From Echiichthys vipera (taxonomy: Eukaryota > Chordata > Actinopteri > Perciformes > Trachinidae), in contig OY829651.1 in the NCBI GenBank assembly GCA_963691815.1, positions 17,229,387 through 17,293,386 on the forward strand: DNA of 64,000 nucleotides, written 5' to 3'. A program made the position numbers and the translations under genes. Shown here piece after piece: positions 1-23,002 of this stretch (within the stretch, counting starts at the first letter, position 1; each line of letters begins with the position of its first letter). The notes under the pieces are model-generated. The model saw only the letters and a list, made by a program, of their open reading frames with translations, was not told the origin of the DNA and made no database searches.

Positions 1-103
1 TATGAGGTGACACAAACTAAAACAGAGCCAAATGGGAGTGCTCTGTTTAAGGGACCATGCCAGGGGGCAGGCTAAAGATGGAGACACCCAGAAGTTTCCT
101 TAC

Positions 104-825
104 CATGGCCAAGGTATAGACGTTCTCCTGACCAAGCAATGACTCAAGAAACAACACTGCACTCTGAGGGGAAAGGGAGCCACAGTGGAAGCAGGGAGGC
201 AGAAAAAGAGTGTGTGTAGAGTTTGAGGAGAGGAGGGGATGCATCATGGATATAAGAAGGTGTGAAATGAGGGCAGAGAAGATGAGGGGATCAGGGAGAG
301 ATTAACAAGTTGAGGGGCATCGCGGATAGGAATGTGTGTGAAGGGTGAGGGAATGGATGGAGAGAGATGACAGGGGGTTAGAGTTGAACACTAGTAATCA
401 GGAACAGTTGTTATTGATCAAGAATAGTGACAGAGCAAACAGAGAAGTTAGACCCAGGATATTAAATCAGTTTTACAAAAGGAAAATAGGAGAGTGTAAA
501 GCCACTTCCTGGTGGAAAGAAACAGTAGTGACATCAACCCCAGTGGTGCACCTCCTCTCTGTACCTCAGCAGCTGACCGTATCACGCCGCTTCCCACCAC
601 TGACTCCGCGTACCGCTGGATCTCCTGGCAGGTTCCGGTAATCACAGTGCGGAGAGTGACCGCCGGTGGCTGGCTCTCCCCGGTCGGCTTGGCCTGCTCA
701 GCTCCAGCTTCAGCTCCAGCCCAGCCCACAGCCATCGCCAGCACTAACACACAGGTGGTGGTGGTGAGGAAAAACCGAGCCACGGCGCATCCACCGCGCC
801 CAGAGCCAGACGCACAAAAAGTCAT
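104..825 (-). CDS. Partial signal-peptide protein, unidentified
   Basis: Two exons of a gene that continues off the left edge. Exon 1 (825-565, 87 codons) starts at an ATG, has a hydrophobic stretch at about residues 17-37 that looks like a signal peptide ending near AGA, then a Gln/Pro/Glu-rich linker and an amphipathic segment (TCQEIQRYAESVVGSGVIR). It ends GAG|GTACAG. Exon 2 (163-104, 20 codons) follows a pyrimidine-rich tract and CAG acceptor, reads SAVLFLESLLGQENVYTLAM and ends ATG|GTAAGG. Both junctions are phase 0, so frame is kept through about 107 residues. I do not recognise the family with confidence; the layout (signal peptide, short helix, then hydrophobic exons) faintly recalls TMEM109/BRI3BP-type membrane proteins, which is a guess. 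It lies head-to-tail with rnf20. Confidence 0.6.
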
Positions 826-2042
826 TGTAAGGATGAGGATTTGAAGAACAATCGGTGGTGGGAAAATGTGGTGGTGGGAAAATGTGCTAAAAATGTATGT
901 GCACAGATTAATGCTGCAAACCAGAGCAGGTCGAGCAGCTCGTGTTCAGTGGCTGTAAATCAAACACTTAAAAATGGCTTCTTTTGAGAGCAGGCATCAG
1001 CTACAGAGCGGTAGAAATGTGCGCCACCTTCTATAATAGCATCTGATTCAAGTGTCCAATTTACACATAAGACAAAATGTGTTGGTTAAAAAAAGACAAC
1101 TCAACACCGTAACGACTCAAAATGATCCGAGAATTTAATTATAAACTTTTGGCAGCGCTGCAAATAACCAATTTAGGGCCGCTCAGCTCCGCCAAGGACA
1201 GTCCAGCTTTAACAGTGGCTATATTTGGTAAGAAACTGTTAAAGGCTTAAGATCCAGCAGCGATACTGATAAGTGACCGTCAGGCGAGGTGCAGCGGAAA
1301 GTTATTTAAAAAAAGAGCGCAGGAAATGTCTCCTAAAGTAGTTGCGCGTAAAAGAAAACGGTTAAACGCGGTGACGCTGAGCCGACCACGAGCCTCCCAA
1401 AGCTTCTTATTCCAGCTCTGAGCTCCGCGACACTTCAACTCCGCTGCTCCTTTGTTTCCGAGCTTGCAAGAAACGCTCTGCCGCGATGGATTATGTTACA
1501 CAACCTTTACAAAAAAACACTCCCTTGTCGCCGTCCCCGCATGGCGCTCCCTTCCTTCCAGCGTTTCCAACGACAGTTTCCAACACACGTCTGAATCTGC
1601 AGGAGGAGGAGGGGGGGTGGAGGAAGGCGCTCTGCACACGGGTAAATAGAGATTTGCACACTGGGACTTGTGGTTTAATAGTCCATGTCAAATGTTAAAG
1701 ACCCCCTCCAGTGGACATCACGTTATTGACTTTGTTTACATGTCTATGGTGTTTTTTTTTACATTTTATTATTATGCTGCCACATCATGAGTGAAATGAG
1801 CAGCCAACTCTAAAAACTACTCTGAAAATACAGTGTAGGCGTACTAATGACAGGCTCTAAATGACAGATTCAAAAACCCAGGGCTTCATACATCACACAC
1901 CTCAGGAACCAATCCTGTCAGTTTGTGGCTAGGGTGTAGGGGTGAGGATCCCTGCTCAAATCTGAGGGTTTTTTTTCCTGTGAAAACCATTTCAAACTAA
2001 ATATCAATAAAAGCAGAATACTTTTAAATACACAAAAACATA
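826..2042. other. Spacer with likely promoter of the partial gene
   Basis: No coding exon was found here. The stretch at about 1300-1600 is richer in CpG than its surroundings and lies upstream of the leftward partial gene, so it may hold its promoter. At about 1654-1676 the complement reads ACCACAAGTCCCAGTGTGC, close to the ZNF143/SBS-type promoter motif. The short open frames in this stretch overlap each other on both strands and show no protein character. Confidence 0.35.
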
Positions 2043-2188
2043 GCCCAGTTTCTTTGTTTGTCATCTTTTCCCTAAATGTTCACGTGTCTTCTTGCTGTGA
2101 TGCTTTTTCGTTCGTCTTTGTTCTCTTTCGTTTTTTGGGAATTATCAGGTTGACCCCATTTGTCAGGTTGATGCCCAGCTGCAGGTGG
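2043..2188 (+). repeat. Inverted copy of rnf20 intron 17/exon 18 junction
   Basis: This plus-strand segment matches the complement of 6018-6154, the 3' end of rnf20 intron 17 plus the first 22 bases of exon 18. The match runs over about 140 bases with scattered substitutions and one small indel. It includes an uninterrupted 34-base identity (2155-2188 against the complement of 6018-6051) spanning the splice acceptor. The copy stops inside the exon. It lies about 640 bases past the rnf20 stop codon, in the opposite orientation to the original. Confidence 0.85.
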
Positions 2189-2424
2189 CAAACATATTAA
2201 CAGGACTTGATGAATAAATCAAATAAGATTGGACAGTTCAGATGTCACTTTAATAACTAATAGAACAGAAATTACACAGCATCAAGTCAGGTTTGAGAGA
2301 TTTCAGGACAGTTGGCGTAAGACATTTTCAAATAAAAAAAAAAAAACAATAACGACAGTATGTACACACCAAAATTATACAAACATCTCACCTCACTGTA
2401 CTAATCTTTTTTTCTGTATACTGG

Positions 2425-2430
2425 TTTATT
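2425..2430 (-). terminator. rnf20: Likely rnf20 polyadenylation signal
   Basis: TTTATT on the plus strand gives AATAAA on the transcribed strand, about 400 bases after the rnf20 stop codon. A second AATAAA on this strand near 1764 could serve a longer form, which would carry the inverted copy at 2043-2188. The call rests on motif and position only. Confidence 0.45.
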
Positions 2431-2450
2431 TAGTTGCCTGTTCTGGGCAG

Positions 2451-2514
2451 GCACGCACGCACACGCACACGCACACGCACACGCACACGCACACGCACAC
2501 GCACACGCACACGC

Positions 2515-2582
<68 letters not shown>
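2451..2582. repeat. (CACACG)n and (CA)n microsatellite
   Basis: A CACACG/CACG tract of about 70 bases passes into a pure CA tract of about 60 bases. It sits just past the likely rnf20 polyadenylation site. The open frames that cross it are simple-repeat artefacts. Confidence 0.95.
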
Positions 2583-2584
<2 letters not shown>

Positions 2585-2828
2585 CCAGAAGTTGAATTCA
2601 GTCATTGTTAAAAAACTAAAATTAAAGCGTTCAGTCCAGAGCATCACTGCGGCCCTTTCTAAGCTGGAATCATCCGGAAAGATCACACTGACGGGATCCT
2701 GTACGTACAGGAGCAGGGGAGATAATGTGAGTGCGGTGGTGGAGTCTCGCTCCCAGCACTGTTTGTACTACTGCTTATCTTGATGACCTTTTTCCCTGCA
2801 AGTATCCGCAGGGGGAAAAAGCGCTGCT

Positions 2829-14056
<11,228 letters not shown>

Positions 14057-14065
14057 CCTCAGACT

Positions 14066-14299
14066 CCTGAAAACAAACAGAGAAGTGAGCGACAGAACTG
14101 ATGTATCACATTTTTTAAAAAGCCCCAACCGAGCTGCATGAATCGGTGGATGTAGAGTGAGGCTAACGTTAGCTGTGTGTTAGCTGTGTGCTAACGTTAG
14201 CTTTAACTGGTGTTGATGAACAGGATTCTGACCCGACACATCAACGCTTTTACTTTCTAACATTGTCGATATCAACCAAGCCCTAAACGAAGTCTTACC
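14066..14299 (-). other. rnf20: rnf20 leader intron
   Basis: On the minus strand TCG|GTAAGA at 14299/14298 is a good donor. TTTTCAG at 14073-14067 is a good acceptor just 10 bases before the ATG. This implies a non-coding first exon at about 14300-14420. The intron contains the GCTAACGTTAGC palindrome pair at 14161-14202. The splice sites are clear, but the transcription start is not resolved. Confidence 0.6.
14161..14202. repeat. Paired GCTAACGTTAGC palindromes
   Basis: Two copies of the 12-base palindrome GCTAACGTTAGC are separated by two copies of a GTGTG-type unit in the rnf20 leader intron. The same palindrome recurs at 38053-38066 in tmco6 intron 1, and a partial form occurs near 46404. 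Confidence 0.7.
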
Positions 14300-14507
14300 G
14301 ATTTAAATGTGACGTGTTTTATGTTATTAACTAATTCTGTATGTGGCTGTTGATGTTGCGGCTCCCCTGTCTTTGGGAAACGGAAATGTGGACGCTGTTA
14401 CTGGGACAACCTTCAGCTGACGTGGCGCCACCTGTCGTCCGGGAGGGGAGCGGACAGTTTCTTCTTCTACGCTTGTTGGCGGTTTGCAAACAACGTTTTG
14501 GTGCATT

Positions 14508-14580
14508 ACAACCATAGACATAAAGAGTAGATGCCGCATCGAACGTTGGGCCGCGAGAAATGCGGCCGCCATCTTGGACC
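14508..14580 (-). repeat. Dispersed repeat, inverted partner of 16350-16428
   Basis: The complement reads AAGATGGCGGC, then CCAACGTTCGATG, then CTACTCTTTATGTCTATGG. The same blocks occur in the same order on the plus strand at 16350-16428. The adjacent 14460-14515 resembles a teleost repeat often followed by TTC-rich sequence. The element lies within about 150 bases of the likely rnf20 transcription start. Confidence 0.7.
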
Positions 14581-14599
14581 GGTCCTTCTCCCAGATCAG

Positions 14600-16084
14600 T
14601 TCTATGAGTGACTCGTTGAGCCTCTGAGTTGAGCAGCAGAAGGAACAAGATGCCAGAGCACTGTGCAGCGTATTCCAGCTCTAATCTAATATTACAATTC
14701 ATAATCAGTCCGGTACAGTACAATTTTAAACAATTAGACATAAATCCATGCATTTTTGAATGTTATAGTGAGTCCCTCAGGCTGTGGCAGGTAGATACAG
14801 ATTTAAATGCCAGAGGAGCTGCTGTCCCTTATTTTATTATTATTATCTCGTCACAGTAGAGGCATGGAGATTAGCCTCTGTGGGAATGTTAGTTAATTCA
14901 CCCCCCGGCCAGATGTGTGTGTGCAAGCCTGTGTAGATATGAAAGGAGAAGCACGGAGGAAAGGGGTTGTCGTACATGTGGTCTAGTGTAAATGGATTGC
15001 ACATTTCCAGCATTAGGTCAGCGGAGGATGTGCTGTGGTTTCATGAGAGGAAGACACTTCAGAGACAGTTCATCTCAGGTCACCTCAGATATTCTCAGTT
15101 TTGTTTTTTTAAATATTGAACATGACATTGAGATGAATTATGACATAATTTTTCATGTCATGTCACTTTTTTTTTTAAGTTTAGACTATCAAAGGAGAAG
15201 TGACAGAATCTGATCAATATCCTTTGCTGTTAAACTGTTTCATCAAACAGGAGCAACATGATGTGGGCTTTATTATAAAGAATGAATTAGAGATTTACGA
15301 GGCAAGCGTGAACATGTATTTCCACTCTGTGCCCGATATTCTCACAGCTGAACTAAATGTTCCACACATTTTGACTTGGTTCTCCACATCTCCACTTAAA
15401 GCAGGACGAACGTCACATGTTTGTAAACCAGAACTATTGAGTCCAGGCTTTTTTAGTTCAGTTGTACCACAGAAGTTGAAACAGTCTGAAAAGAAAAAAA
15501 TCATACATTTATTTAACTAAGGAAAAATCTTAAATCGTTTGTATAATTTAAAATGGATACTACTGAACTATGCCCCGTGTTTTTGTTTGCACATTAAATA
15601 CAATTACTACATAATTAAAATATGCAATAAAGAAGACATCCACATAATTAGACCTTGCCTAAAAACAAAGGACACATTTCATACACATTTTAGATACTAT
15701 ACAAAGTACTCCTACAACATCACTGTCTTTACCAATTAGAGCTACACTCTCATTGGTAATTGTGCAAGAACAAAACAGTGTGAAAATGATCGATTTAACA
15801 AAATGTTATATATATTTTTATACCACACACACTCGCTCCCTCTCCTCTCCACTACCACGACTATGCGACTGGCAGAGCATGGATCATTTCTGAATATTTA
15901 TAAACATATAGGGTTCGGCTCTTGTTTTTTTTTAGTGCTTTAAATGGAAGTGTGTCTGTGTGTGTGTCTGTGTGTGTGTGTGTGTGTGTCTGTCTGTTTG
16001 ACTTGTATTTAGATGTGTCCAAAATGTCATCTCTCTCTCTGACCTAATTGTATTGATACTCTTGATTTATATGTATTTTAATTT

Positions 16085-16117
<33 letters not shown>

Positions 16118-16349
16118 AAGAGAGAGTGAGTGAGTGAGAGAGAGATTTATGTATTCATGTATGAAATACAGCCTATTAATACTCTATAAATGATTTCTCT
16201 TGTTGTGTTTATATTTATAGTGTTTGCAAAACACCTATCATACATCACATATATCATATATCAGAATATTCTATTACTGTTAATCCCACTGTGAATATTA
16301 AAATACGCTGAACCGTGTCCTGTCCTTACACTGAGTGGAGCGGGCGACC
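14600..16349. other. Repeat-rich spacer between inverted repeats
   Basis: No coding exon is supported. The sequence is AT-rich with GT and GA microsatellites at about 15953-15998 and 16085-16143. The inverted repeats at 14508-14580 and 16350-16428 flank it, so it may be the interior of an old non-autonomous DNA element of about 1.9 kb or two unrelated insertions. Confidence 0.4.
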
Positions 16350-16428
16350 GGGCCAAGATGGCGGCTCCACCGCTCGTCAGCGCCAATAGGCCCAACGTTC
16401 GATGAGGCGTCTACTCTTTATGTCTATG
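16350..16428 (+). repeat. Dispersed repeat, inverted partner of 14508-14580
   Basis: Contains AAGATGGCGGCTCC (a YY1-like core), CCCAACGTTCGATGAGGC and CTACTCTTTATGTCTATG. It matches the complement of the repeat beside the rnf20 promoter, with an extra block of about 15 bases. A long TTC tract follows it after about 28 bases. Confidence 0.7.
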
Positions 16429-16455
16429 ATTACAACCACCAACTGGTAAAGAGTA

Positions 16456-16490
16456 TTTCTTCTTCTTCTTCTTCTTCTTCTTCTTCTTCT

Positions 16491-16537
<47 letters not shown>

Positions 16538-16582
16538 TTCTTCTTCTTCTTCTTCTTCTTCTTCTTCTTCTTCTTCTTCTTC
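16456..16582. repeat. (TTC)n trinucleotide tract
   Basis: About 127 bases of TTC repeat with one CTC interruption. It is a polypurine-polypyrimidine mirror tract able in principle to form triplex DNA. The poly-Ser frame through it is an artefact. Confidence 0.95.
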
Positions 16583-19500
16583 AAAGCAACTCCAGGGGCT
16601 CTCTTCTGTATGATTAAGGGAACTTTAATGCAAATACCCTGTCCATAAATAACAAACTTTTATTAGAGAAAAAGTGTAACAGTACATTTCTGAGATACTC
16701 TCACCAAAAAAATTTTATTCAATTTTTTTAAGACAAACAATAAACTAATAGCTAAATAAATATAGAAAGTAAACAATAAACTCTTGGTTAAGTATAAAAT
16801 GTAAACAATAGACAGTAAACTCTTAGTTAAATACTAAGAGATAAGAATACAAGTAAAATAAACTTCACAGATAATGAAATCAGATAAGTTAAGTGTAGAG
16901 AAACGTATAAGATAAAATATACATGTCTGTATATGGCAGAAATTAGCAGTAAAATTAAATTACTGCACAAATAAGGAGAAAAGTGTCCAGGTATGAGTAG
17001 ATAAGATGTACGTTTCTTAGCTTTCCTAGACTCCTAGATTCCTAAGACTCTAATGAATGTGCTTTTTGCAAAACATTTAATGTTCTTGTGCAAACTATCG
17101 GAATTGTATAATCTAGATGTGCCGCCCCTGACATACAACAATGTGAGATTTGGTTTCATAATGAGGACAGAAAACTGGAATATAACATAAATTACTTGGT
17201 TATACTCCCCAAATACTTTCTACACTAATGTAAATTCTCAAAAACTACCCCACGTTTCTACATTATTCTAAAAGAACTGCACCTTTACTCTGATTCATTA
17301 AAACCTGTGAAATCAAAGAAAGCCCTATTGCTGTATGACAGTTTATCAACTTTTACTTTTGATTGATCTCTTATAAGAAAATGTGTGGTTTTAAAAAAAA
17401 ATGTATTTTCTATTTTTGCTTTACTTTCTGTTATTGTTCTGTTTATATCCTATTCATTTTGAATGTAAGAAATGCTACGCTCAGTTCTGAAACCAGCAAC
17501 TTTTGTAATTGCATTTGAATATGTTTATTTGTATTGTATTTTGCATTTTGCAATAAAAAAACAAAAACAAAAACACAAGTAATGTATTTAGGCCTATGTC
17601 GTGTTTCACACACTGGAGCAGGGGTTAGTCCTGTTTTCCAACCTTATATACAATATATTTTACCCATTTGTAAATATAATTGTCACACATCAGTATTTGA
17701 TAAGACATCTCATAAGAGGCCACTCTATACTTTATTAAGTCGAAATCCAGTCGGACAGGCTGTTGTTGGGTTTTTTGTACACTAACAGGGAAATTAATAA
17801 GCAACTGATATACACTGAATCTGGGGCTTTTGGGGGCCTGGTCAGTGTACGTCCCACTCTTGCCCTGTTGTTAATCCAGCCCTGTTGTATTGATAGAGTG
17901 CAGTGTAATGACAGGAATTCACTAGATCCCAAACATTGTTTAATTACTCAAGAAAAAGGGAAGCCTGCAGCTAAATCAAGACATCCATTTCCACGGTCAT
18001 AGAAATCCTTTTATTGAAACAACTGAGACAAATCACAAAAAATATACTTTTTGTTCCGATTCAGATTCAGAAAACTTTATTGTCTGACGTAACAGAAAAT
18101 CTTCTATGACGTGGCTCAACATACAAACAGGACAATGTACTGATAAGCAGTCATGCAACACAGATTTCTGCGAGCACACACAGTGCGTATAGGTCTTACA
18201 AACAAGTATAAAGATAGAAAATTGTAAAGAAAATAGACAAGAGAAAAGCTGTGGATACTTTGTGTGGCTGCAGTGTTAGATTGCAACGCTATAGATCAGA
18301 GATTTGCAATACTTGGGCGTATTGTTGCAATTATTGTGCAACCAAAACAACAACAACAACAACAACACCAAGTTACCACCAGTTACATTTTCCTGTTTAG
18401 TCCACATACTTGTGGGGGTAAGAAAATTGGTCTGGACAACAGTTTGCTCTTTCCTGAATCTTTTTCTCAGTCAGCCCTTATGTAAAAAGGGACTCATGGA
18501 CAGAAACTGAACTCTGATCAGCACCATCAAAGAGTACATTGCACAGGGTGCAGAGTCCAGGTTGTGTAAAAGTCATCAATTGTGAGTTACAGATCTATCC
18601 CAGCCTCAGTTCAAATATCCCTATCTCCTGAGGTCACCCACGGAACGGTGAGAGCATTACAAACACAAGTTTTTTGGGGCCATTTTCATCAATCGATAGG
18701 AGAAGTGTTTATGCATGACGTGTTTGACAGCCCGTTGTGACGCATGGGGCACAAGGCAGCATGAAAAATCTGTTTTTGTGACTAATGACACATTTGTGCC
18801 CAACAAATGAACGAGGCTAAAACTTGGTGATATACTAGCACAAGTACACATCAAATCTGAAAGTGAATCAATTATAATGACATAACATAAAAGCTGCTAA
18901 ATGTTTCCTTGGTGTAAAATCAAGAAGGTCTGCTGATAAGATCTATGCATCTCCTAAACAACATATAGCCTACAGGGAGAGGAAAAAGATATTGATTCAT
19001 TCTACATGAATAATATACAAATAAACGCACACTGTTATGTCATGATACAAAGTGTATGCTCTGGTGACTTTGAAAGATGCAATTTCAATTAGAACAGAGA
19101 CGTTTTCACATATGTAGGTTTTCCCTTTTTGAATTGCATTTTGTTCATAAAGTGGTCTACCTACATAGGCCTACATCTGGAACAGACTGTATACATATAA
19201 TTGTGTAGGATTTCCCTTTATTTTTTATCTTTATTTGGGATTGAAGAATAAAAACTTAAAAGCTAATTCCCCCAAACGAGACAAACAGTAGAGTATCACA
19301 CCCTAATCCACACCAGGGGAAAAAAGAAACAAAGAAACCTGCATTGCAACATCGCAGCAGGCCTCTCACATTGCATTTCTTCAGTGAGGTCCTGCATCGA
19401 GCATAACACAAGAGGGGTGTTTCAGGACTGAGTGCCTGCACACTTCGTTTTTATAACTTCTCAGTAGATACACAGTGTTCCCTTCATGTTTTCAACTCAT

Positions 19501-19640
19501 CCGCCCAGGTCCCGATATGAGCGTAAAGTCCACAAAAAAGCATCGATGCCACATCAGGCAAACACCGCCCCTGTCTGTCTGACCGAGCCAATTGCGTTAC
19601 CGGGCCGACACACGCCCCGCCACATCACGCGAAACCTCCT
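16583..19640. other. AT-rich intergenic region
   Basis: No coding exon is supported. A short stretch at 18056-18090 resembles the common teleost 'actttattgtc' repeat end. A CAA/AAC run lies at about 18346-18367. The rest is unremarkable AT-rich sequence before the aldolase promoter. Confidence 0.5.
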
Positions 19641-19658
19641 CCACAGCTCCAAACAGAC

Positions 19659-19665
19659 TATAAAT
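19659..19665 (+). promoter_or_regulatory. aldob: Aldolase TATA box
   Basis: TATAAAT lies about 25-30 bases before the expected start of the non-coding first exon. This fits a strongly transcribed tissue-specific promoter. Confidence 0.75.
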
Positions 19666-19689
19666 GCAGCTTTGTGACCGGTTTTCGGC

Positions 19690-19776
19690 CTTCTCGATCA
19701 GTCAAATTACTGCTGGGAGGCCGTGCACGCCGTCTGACACTTCTGTTGCCGTCGCTGTTTGATTCAAAACAATAAA
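19690..19776 (+). other. aldob: Aldolase non-coding first exon
   Basis: The 5' end is placed about 30 bases after the TATA box by inference. The 3' end is a clear donor, AATAAA|GTAAGT at 19777. The next exon begins one base before the ATG at 20480. A non-coding first exon is usual in vertebrate aldolase genes. Confidence 0.65.
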
Positions 19777-20479
19777 GTAAGTCGTGTTTTCTAGCTTTTT
19801 ACTTTTGCATACTTTGTCTGTCGCCGATTCCCACTTGTTTTCATGAAAACGGATTTTCTGCGACATTAGCGTGCATCCTCGCGTTTCCACATGTGCAGCG
19901 GTGGAAGTCATGTTGCATATTATATTTAAGCCGTTTTCAATAGTCTAGACTCTGTAGAACTGGATAAACAGGCTGTCAAGTCTGTTATATGCTCCAGTTA
20001 CATTGACTTATCAGTAGCTTCTTTTTTTGCAATAGAGATGGTGGTGCTTTTACTTTGAAAGAGTTTTAAATGTTGACGTGTGAAGGTTACCAGTTTTGAG
20101 TTTGTGCAAATACTTGTAAGGAAACATACACCCGCGTTCAATGAGCACTTATTGTATGTGACCAATTCTACACGTGATTTGAATTCTTTATTAAGTGGAG
20201 GTCCTCTGCAGAAAGTTAGAAAACATCCATGCAGGCTGCAGCCAACAACTTTGAGTGAACTATGAACTTATGTTGTACTCTAAAGGCAGAACTTATCTGT
20301 TTTGAAGGCCAGAGTTCAACCATCCAAGCCAAATATTTACAGAGGTGACGCAAGACAGGCAGGAAGTCAGAGGCTGAGGTCCATTGTGTTTTGATTGGAA
20401 CAAAAGGATTAAATCTTCCTCATACTTGGAGTCTTGGCAGAGTTTCTGTCTGTGAAATAACTTGTTTCTCACTTCTAGG

Positions 20480-22463
20480 ATGACTCATCAGTTCCCATCC
20501 CTCTCTCCGGAGCAGAAGAAGGAGCTCTCTGACATTGCTCAGAGGATTGTGGCTCCAGGAAAGGGAATCCTGGCTGCAGATGAATCCACAGGTGAGCCTC
20601 AAGACCCTTCTTATTGTTGTGTAAACTGTGACTGCAGAGTTTGCAACTGAAATGATTTTTCTCTTCTTCTTTCAAGGAACCATGGGAAAGCGTCTCCAGA
20701 AAATCAACGTGGAAAACAACGAGGAGAACCGTCGCTACTTCCGTGACCTTCTCTTCTCCACTGACCCCTCAATCTCCAACTGCGTGGGCGGGGTCATCTT
20801 CTTCCACGAGACGCTCTACCAGAAGTCAGACAGCGGCAAGCTCTTCCCCCAAGTTGTTAAGGATAAGGGAATTGTTGTCGGCATCAAGGTGAGGATCTGC
20901 GAGTGGAGACTGAGCCTGTAGTCGAGTGCGAACATCTTTTAGGTCTTTCACACGTCGACCCTTGTAAGTTCATGTGTTTTCGATTATCTTCTTCAGGTGG
21001 ACAAAGGCACAGCTGGTCTCAACGGAACAGACGGAGAGACTACCACACAAGGTGAAATGGATTCTTTATCTTTTCTGATTCAAAGCCCAGAAGTGCAAGC
21101 CTTCATTATTGCTAAGAACTGAGCACAAATCGCGACAGCATACCAAATTTCTGTGGCTTGTTAATTTTTCTACAGGTCTTGACGGCCTCTCGGAGCGCTG
21201 TGCTCAGTACAAGAAGGACGGTTGTGACTTTGCAAAGTGGCGGTGTGTGCTCAAGATCTCAGACAGCTGCCCATCAGCTCTCGCCATTGCAGAGAACGCC
21301 AATGTCCTCGCAAGATATGCCAGTATCTGCCAACAGGTGTGTCTGTGTGTTTGTGCCTCCATAGTCTCTACAGACATGGCTAAATCAAACCTATTGGCTG
21401 CGTAAGTTATTCATTTTTAAAAATATGTTCTGAACTAGAATGGCCTGGTGCCTATTGTGGAGCCAGAGATCCTGCCTGACGGAGACCATGACCTGCTGCG
21501 CTGCCAGTACGTTACAGAAAAGGTTGGTTCATCACGTTAGTCAGCCAAACCACCAGCAAGTACAGTGCAAGTAAAAATAAAGAATTGTCCCATCTGATAT
21601 TATAAAGTAAACCTCCCTCTTCATTTTTAGGTTCTGGCTGCTGTGTACAAGGCTCTGTCGGATCACCACGTTTACCTGGAGGGCACTCTGCTGAAGCCCA
21701 ACATGGTCACGGCTGGACACTCCTGCACTAAGAAGTTCACCCCTCAGGAGGTTGCCATGGCCACAGTGACCGCTCTGAGGCGCACTGTCCCTGCTTCTGT
21801 TCCCGGTGAGCGCCACAAGGCCGGCTTTTCTCATAACGCACAGCTTTAAGAGAACCGGAGGATGCAGGGACTATGTTTCTTAATGGTATGCTGCTTTCTG
21901 TGTCCTCACAGGCATCTGCTTCCTGTCTGGAGGCCAGAGTGAGGAGGAGGCTTCCCTCAACTTGAACGCCATCAACCAGGTGCCCCTCCATCGCCCCTGG
22001 AAGCTGACCTTCTCTTACGGCCGTGCACTCCAGGCCTCCGCTCTGGCAGCCTGGCAGGGCAAACCTGCCAACAAAGCAGCTGCACAGGAAGCTTTCTGCA
22101 GCAGGGCCAAGGTCAGTCTCAGTTATCGCAATTACTTAATAGATACTTTTAACTGATACCCACTTATCAATTTGTTGGTGTGGACTATGCACAAAACTGT
22201 ATATTAAATGACTCTAACCTTGTATTACCCAACTTTACATTGACTGGTAAATTATTGATTCTAAAAAGCTTTTTGTCTGTTCTTTATGCGCTAGTGTGGC
22301 TCAGGCTGATCATTAACACTCACATTTGACTTTGCCCTAACATTCCCTCCTCTGTTGCTCTCTTCAGACCAACGGCCTGGCTGCCAAAGGAGAGTACAAG
22401 CCTTCTGGCTCAGCTGATCAGGCCTCCATGAAGTCTTTGTACACAGCCAGCTACGTGTATTAA
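20480..22463 (+). CDS. aldob: Fructose-bisphosphate aldolase B
   Basis: Class I aldolase that splits fructose 1,6-bisphosphate and, for the B form, fructose 1-phosphate in liver, kidney and gut cytosol. Eight coding exons: 20480-20591, 20677-20888, 20997-21051, 21176-21336, 21439-21522, 21631-21805, 21912-22111, 22368-22463. They join to exactly 364 codons plus stop, the canonical length. Catalytic residues are all visible (initiator Met counted): D34, K108, K147, E188, E190, Schiff-base K230 in GTLLKPNMV, R304 and C-terminal Y364. The B assignment rests on the MTHQFPSLSPEQKKELS start, the SYVY end and adjacency to rnf20, which mirrors human ALDOB-RNF20. An A-type paralogue is less likely but cannot be excluded without a tree. 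Confidence 0.93.
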
Positions 22464-22485
22464 ATACTGTGAACGTTTTAAGAAA

Positions 22486-22491
22486 AATAAA
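22486..22491 (+). terminator. aldob: Aldolase polyadenylation signal
   Basis: AATAAA lies 23 bases after the aldolase stop codon. Another AATAAA near 22629 could serve a longer 3' UTR. Confidence 0.65.
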
Positions 22492-22649
22492 GATAAATTG
22501 CACATGGACCAAATATGACAACAAGAAATGCCACGGCTGGATTTCCCTCTTCCTAGACTTCCACCACCTGGGGAAGACTTCCATTATAATGTTGAACTAC
22601 TGTTTGTCTACTCGGTGAAACGACTGGAAATAAATTAAATTACTAAAAT

Positions 22650-23002
22650 ATTGATGGTGTTATTGCATTTTTTTTTTTGGTGATTGGAGATAATGTTGCA
22701 TTTAAATCTTCGGCTATAAATTAAAGACTTTAATGCCTTTTCATCTGTAAGTCAAGGTAGGAGATTATACGTAGATGAATATGCCTAAAATTTCTATGGC
22801 CAACAGAAGTAAAGGTTGGCCCTTTAACTTGGAATCGTGTCCTCTGACAAAGCTAAAACAAAGATCCTCATTAGTTATTTCCTGGCCATCTAACAAGGTG
22901 TTCAAAGTACTCTTGCAGATACAAACTTTACCACAGGCTATCTTCAACACTGATAATTTATCTATAGTGCACTATCACTGTGTAGACAGTTTTAGTGCAG
23001 TG
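22650..23002. other. Intergenic, nothing recognised
   Basis: AT-rich sequence between the aldolase 3' end and a SINE. No exon, RNA gene or clear repeat was seen. Confidence 0.5.

Noticed and set aside
2426..2783. Long open frames rich in Thr/His or Cys/Val
   Set aside because: They are translations of the CA microsatellite and have no protein character.
16335..16613. 92-codon frame with a long poly-Ser run
   Set aside because: It is the (TTC)n tract read in one frame, joined to a dispersed repeat.
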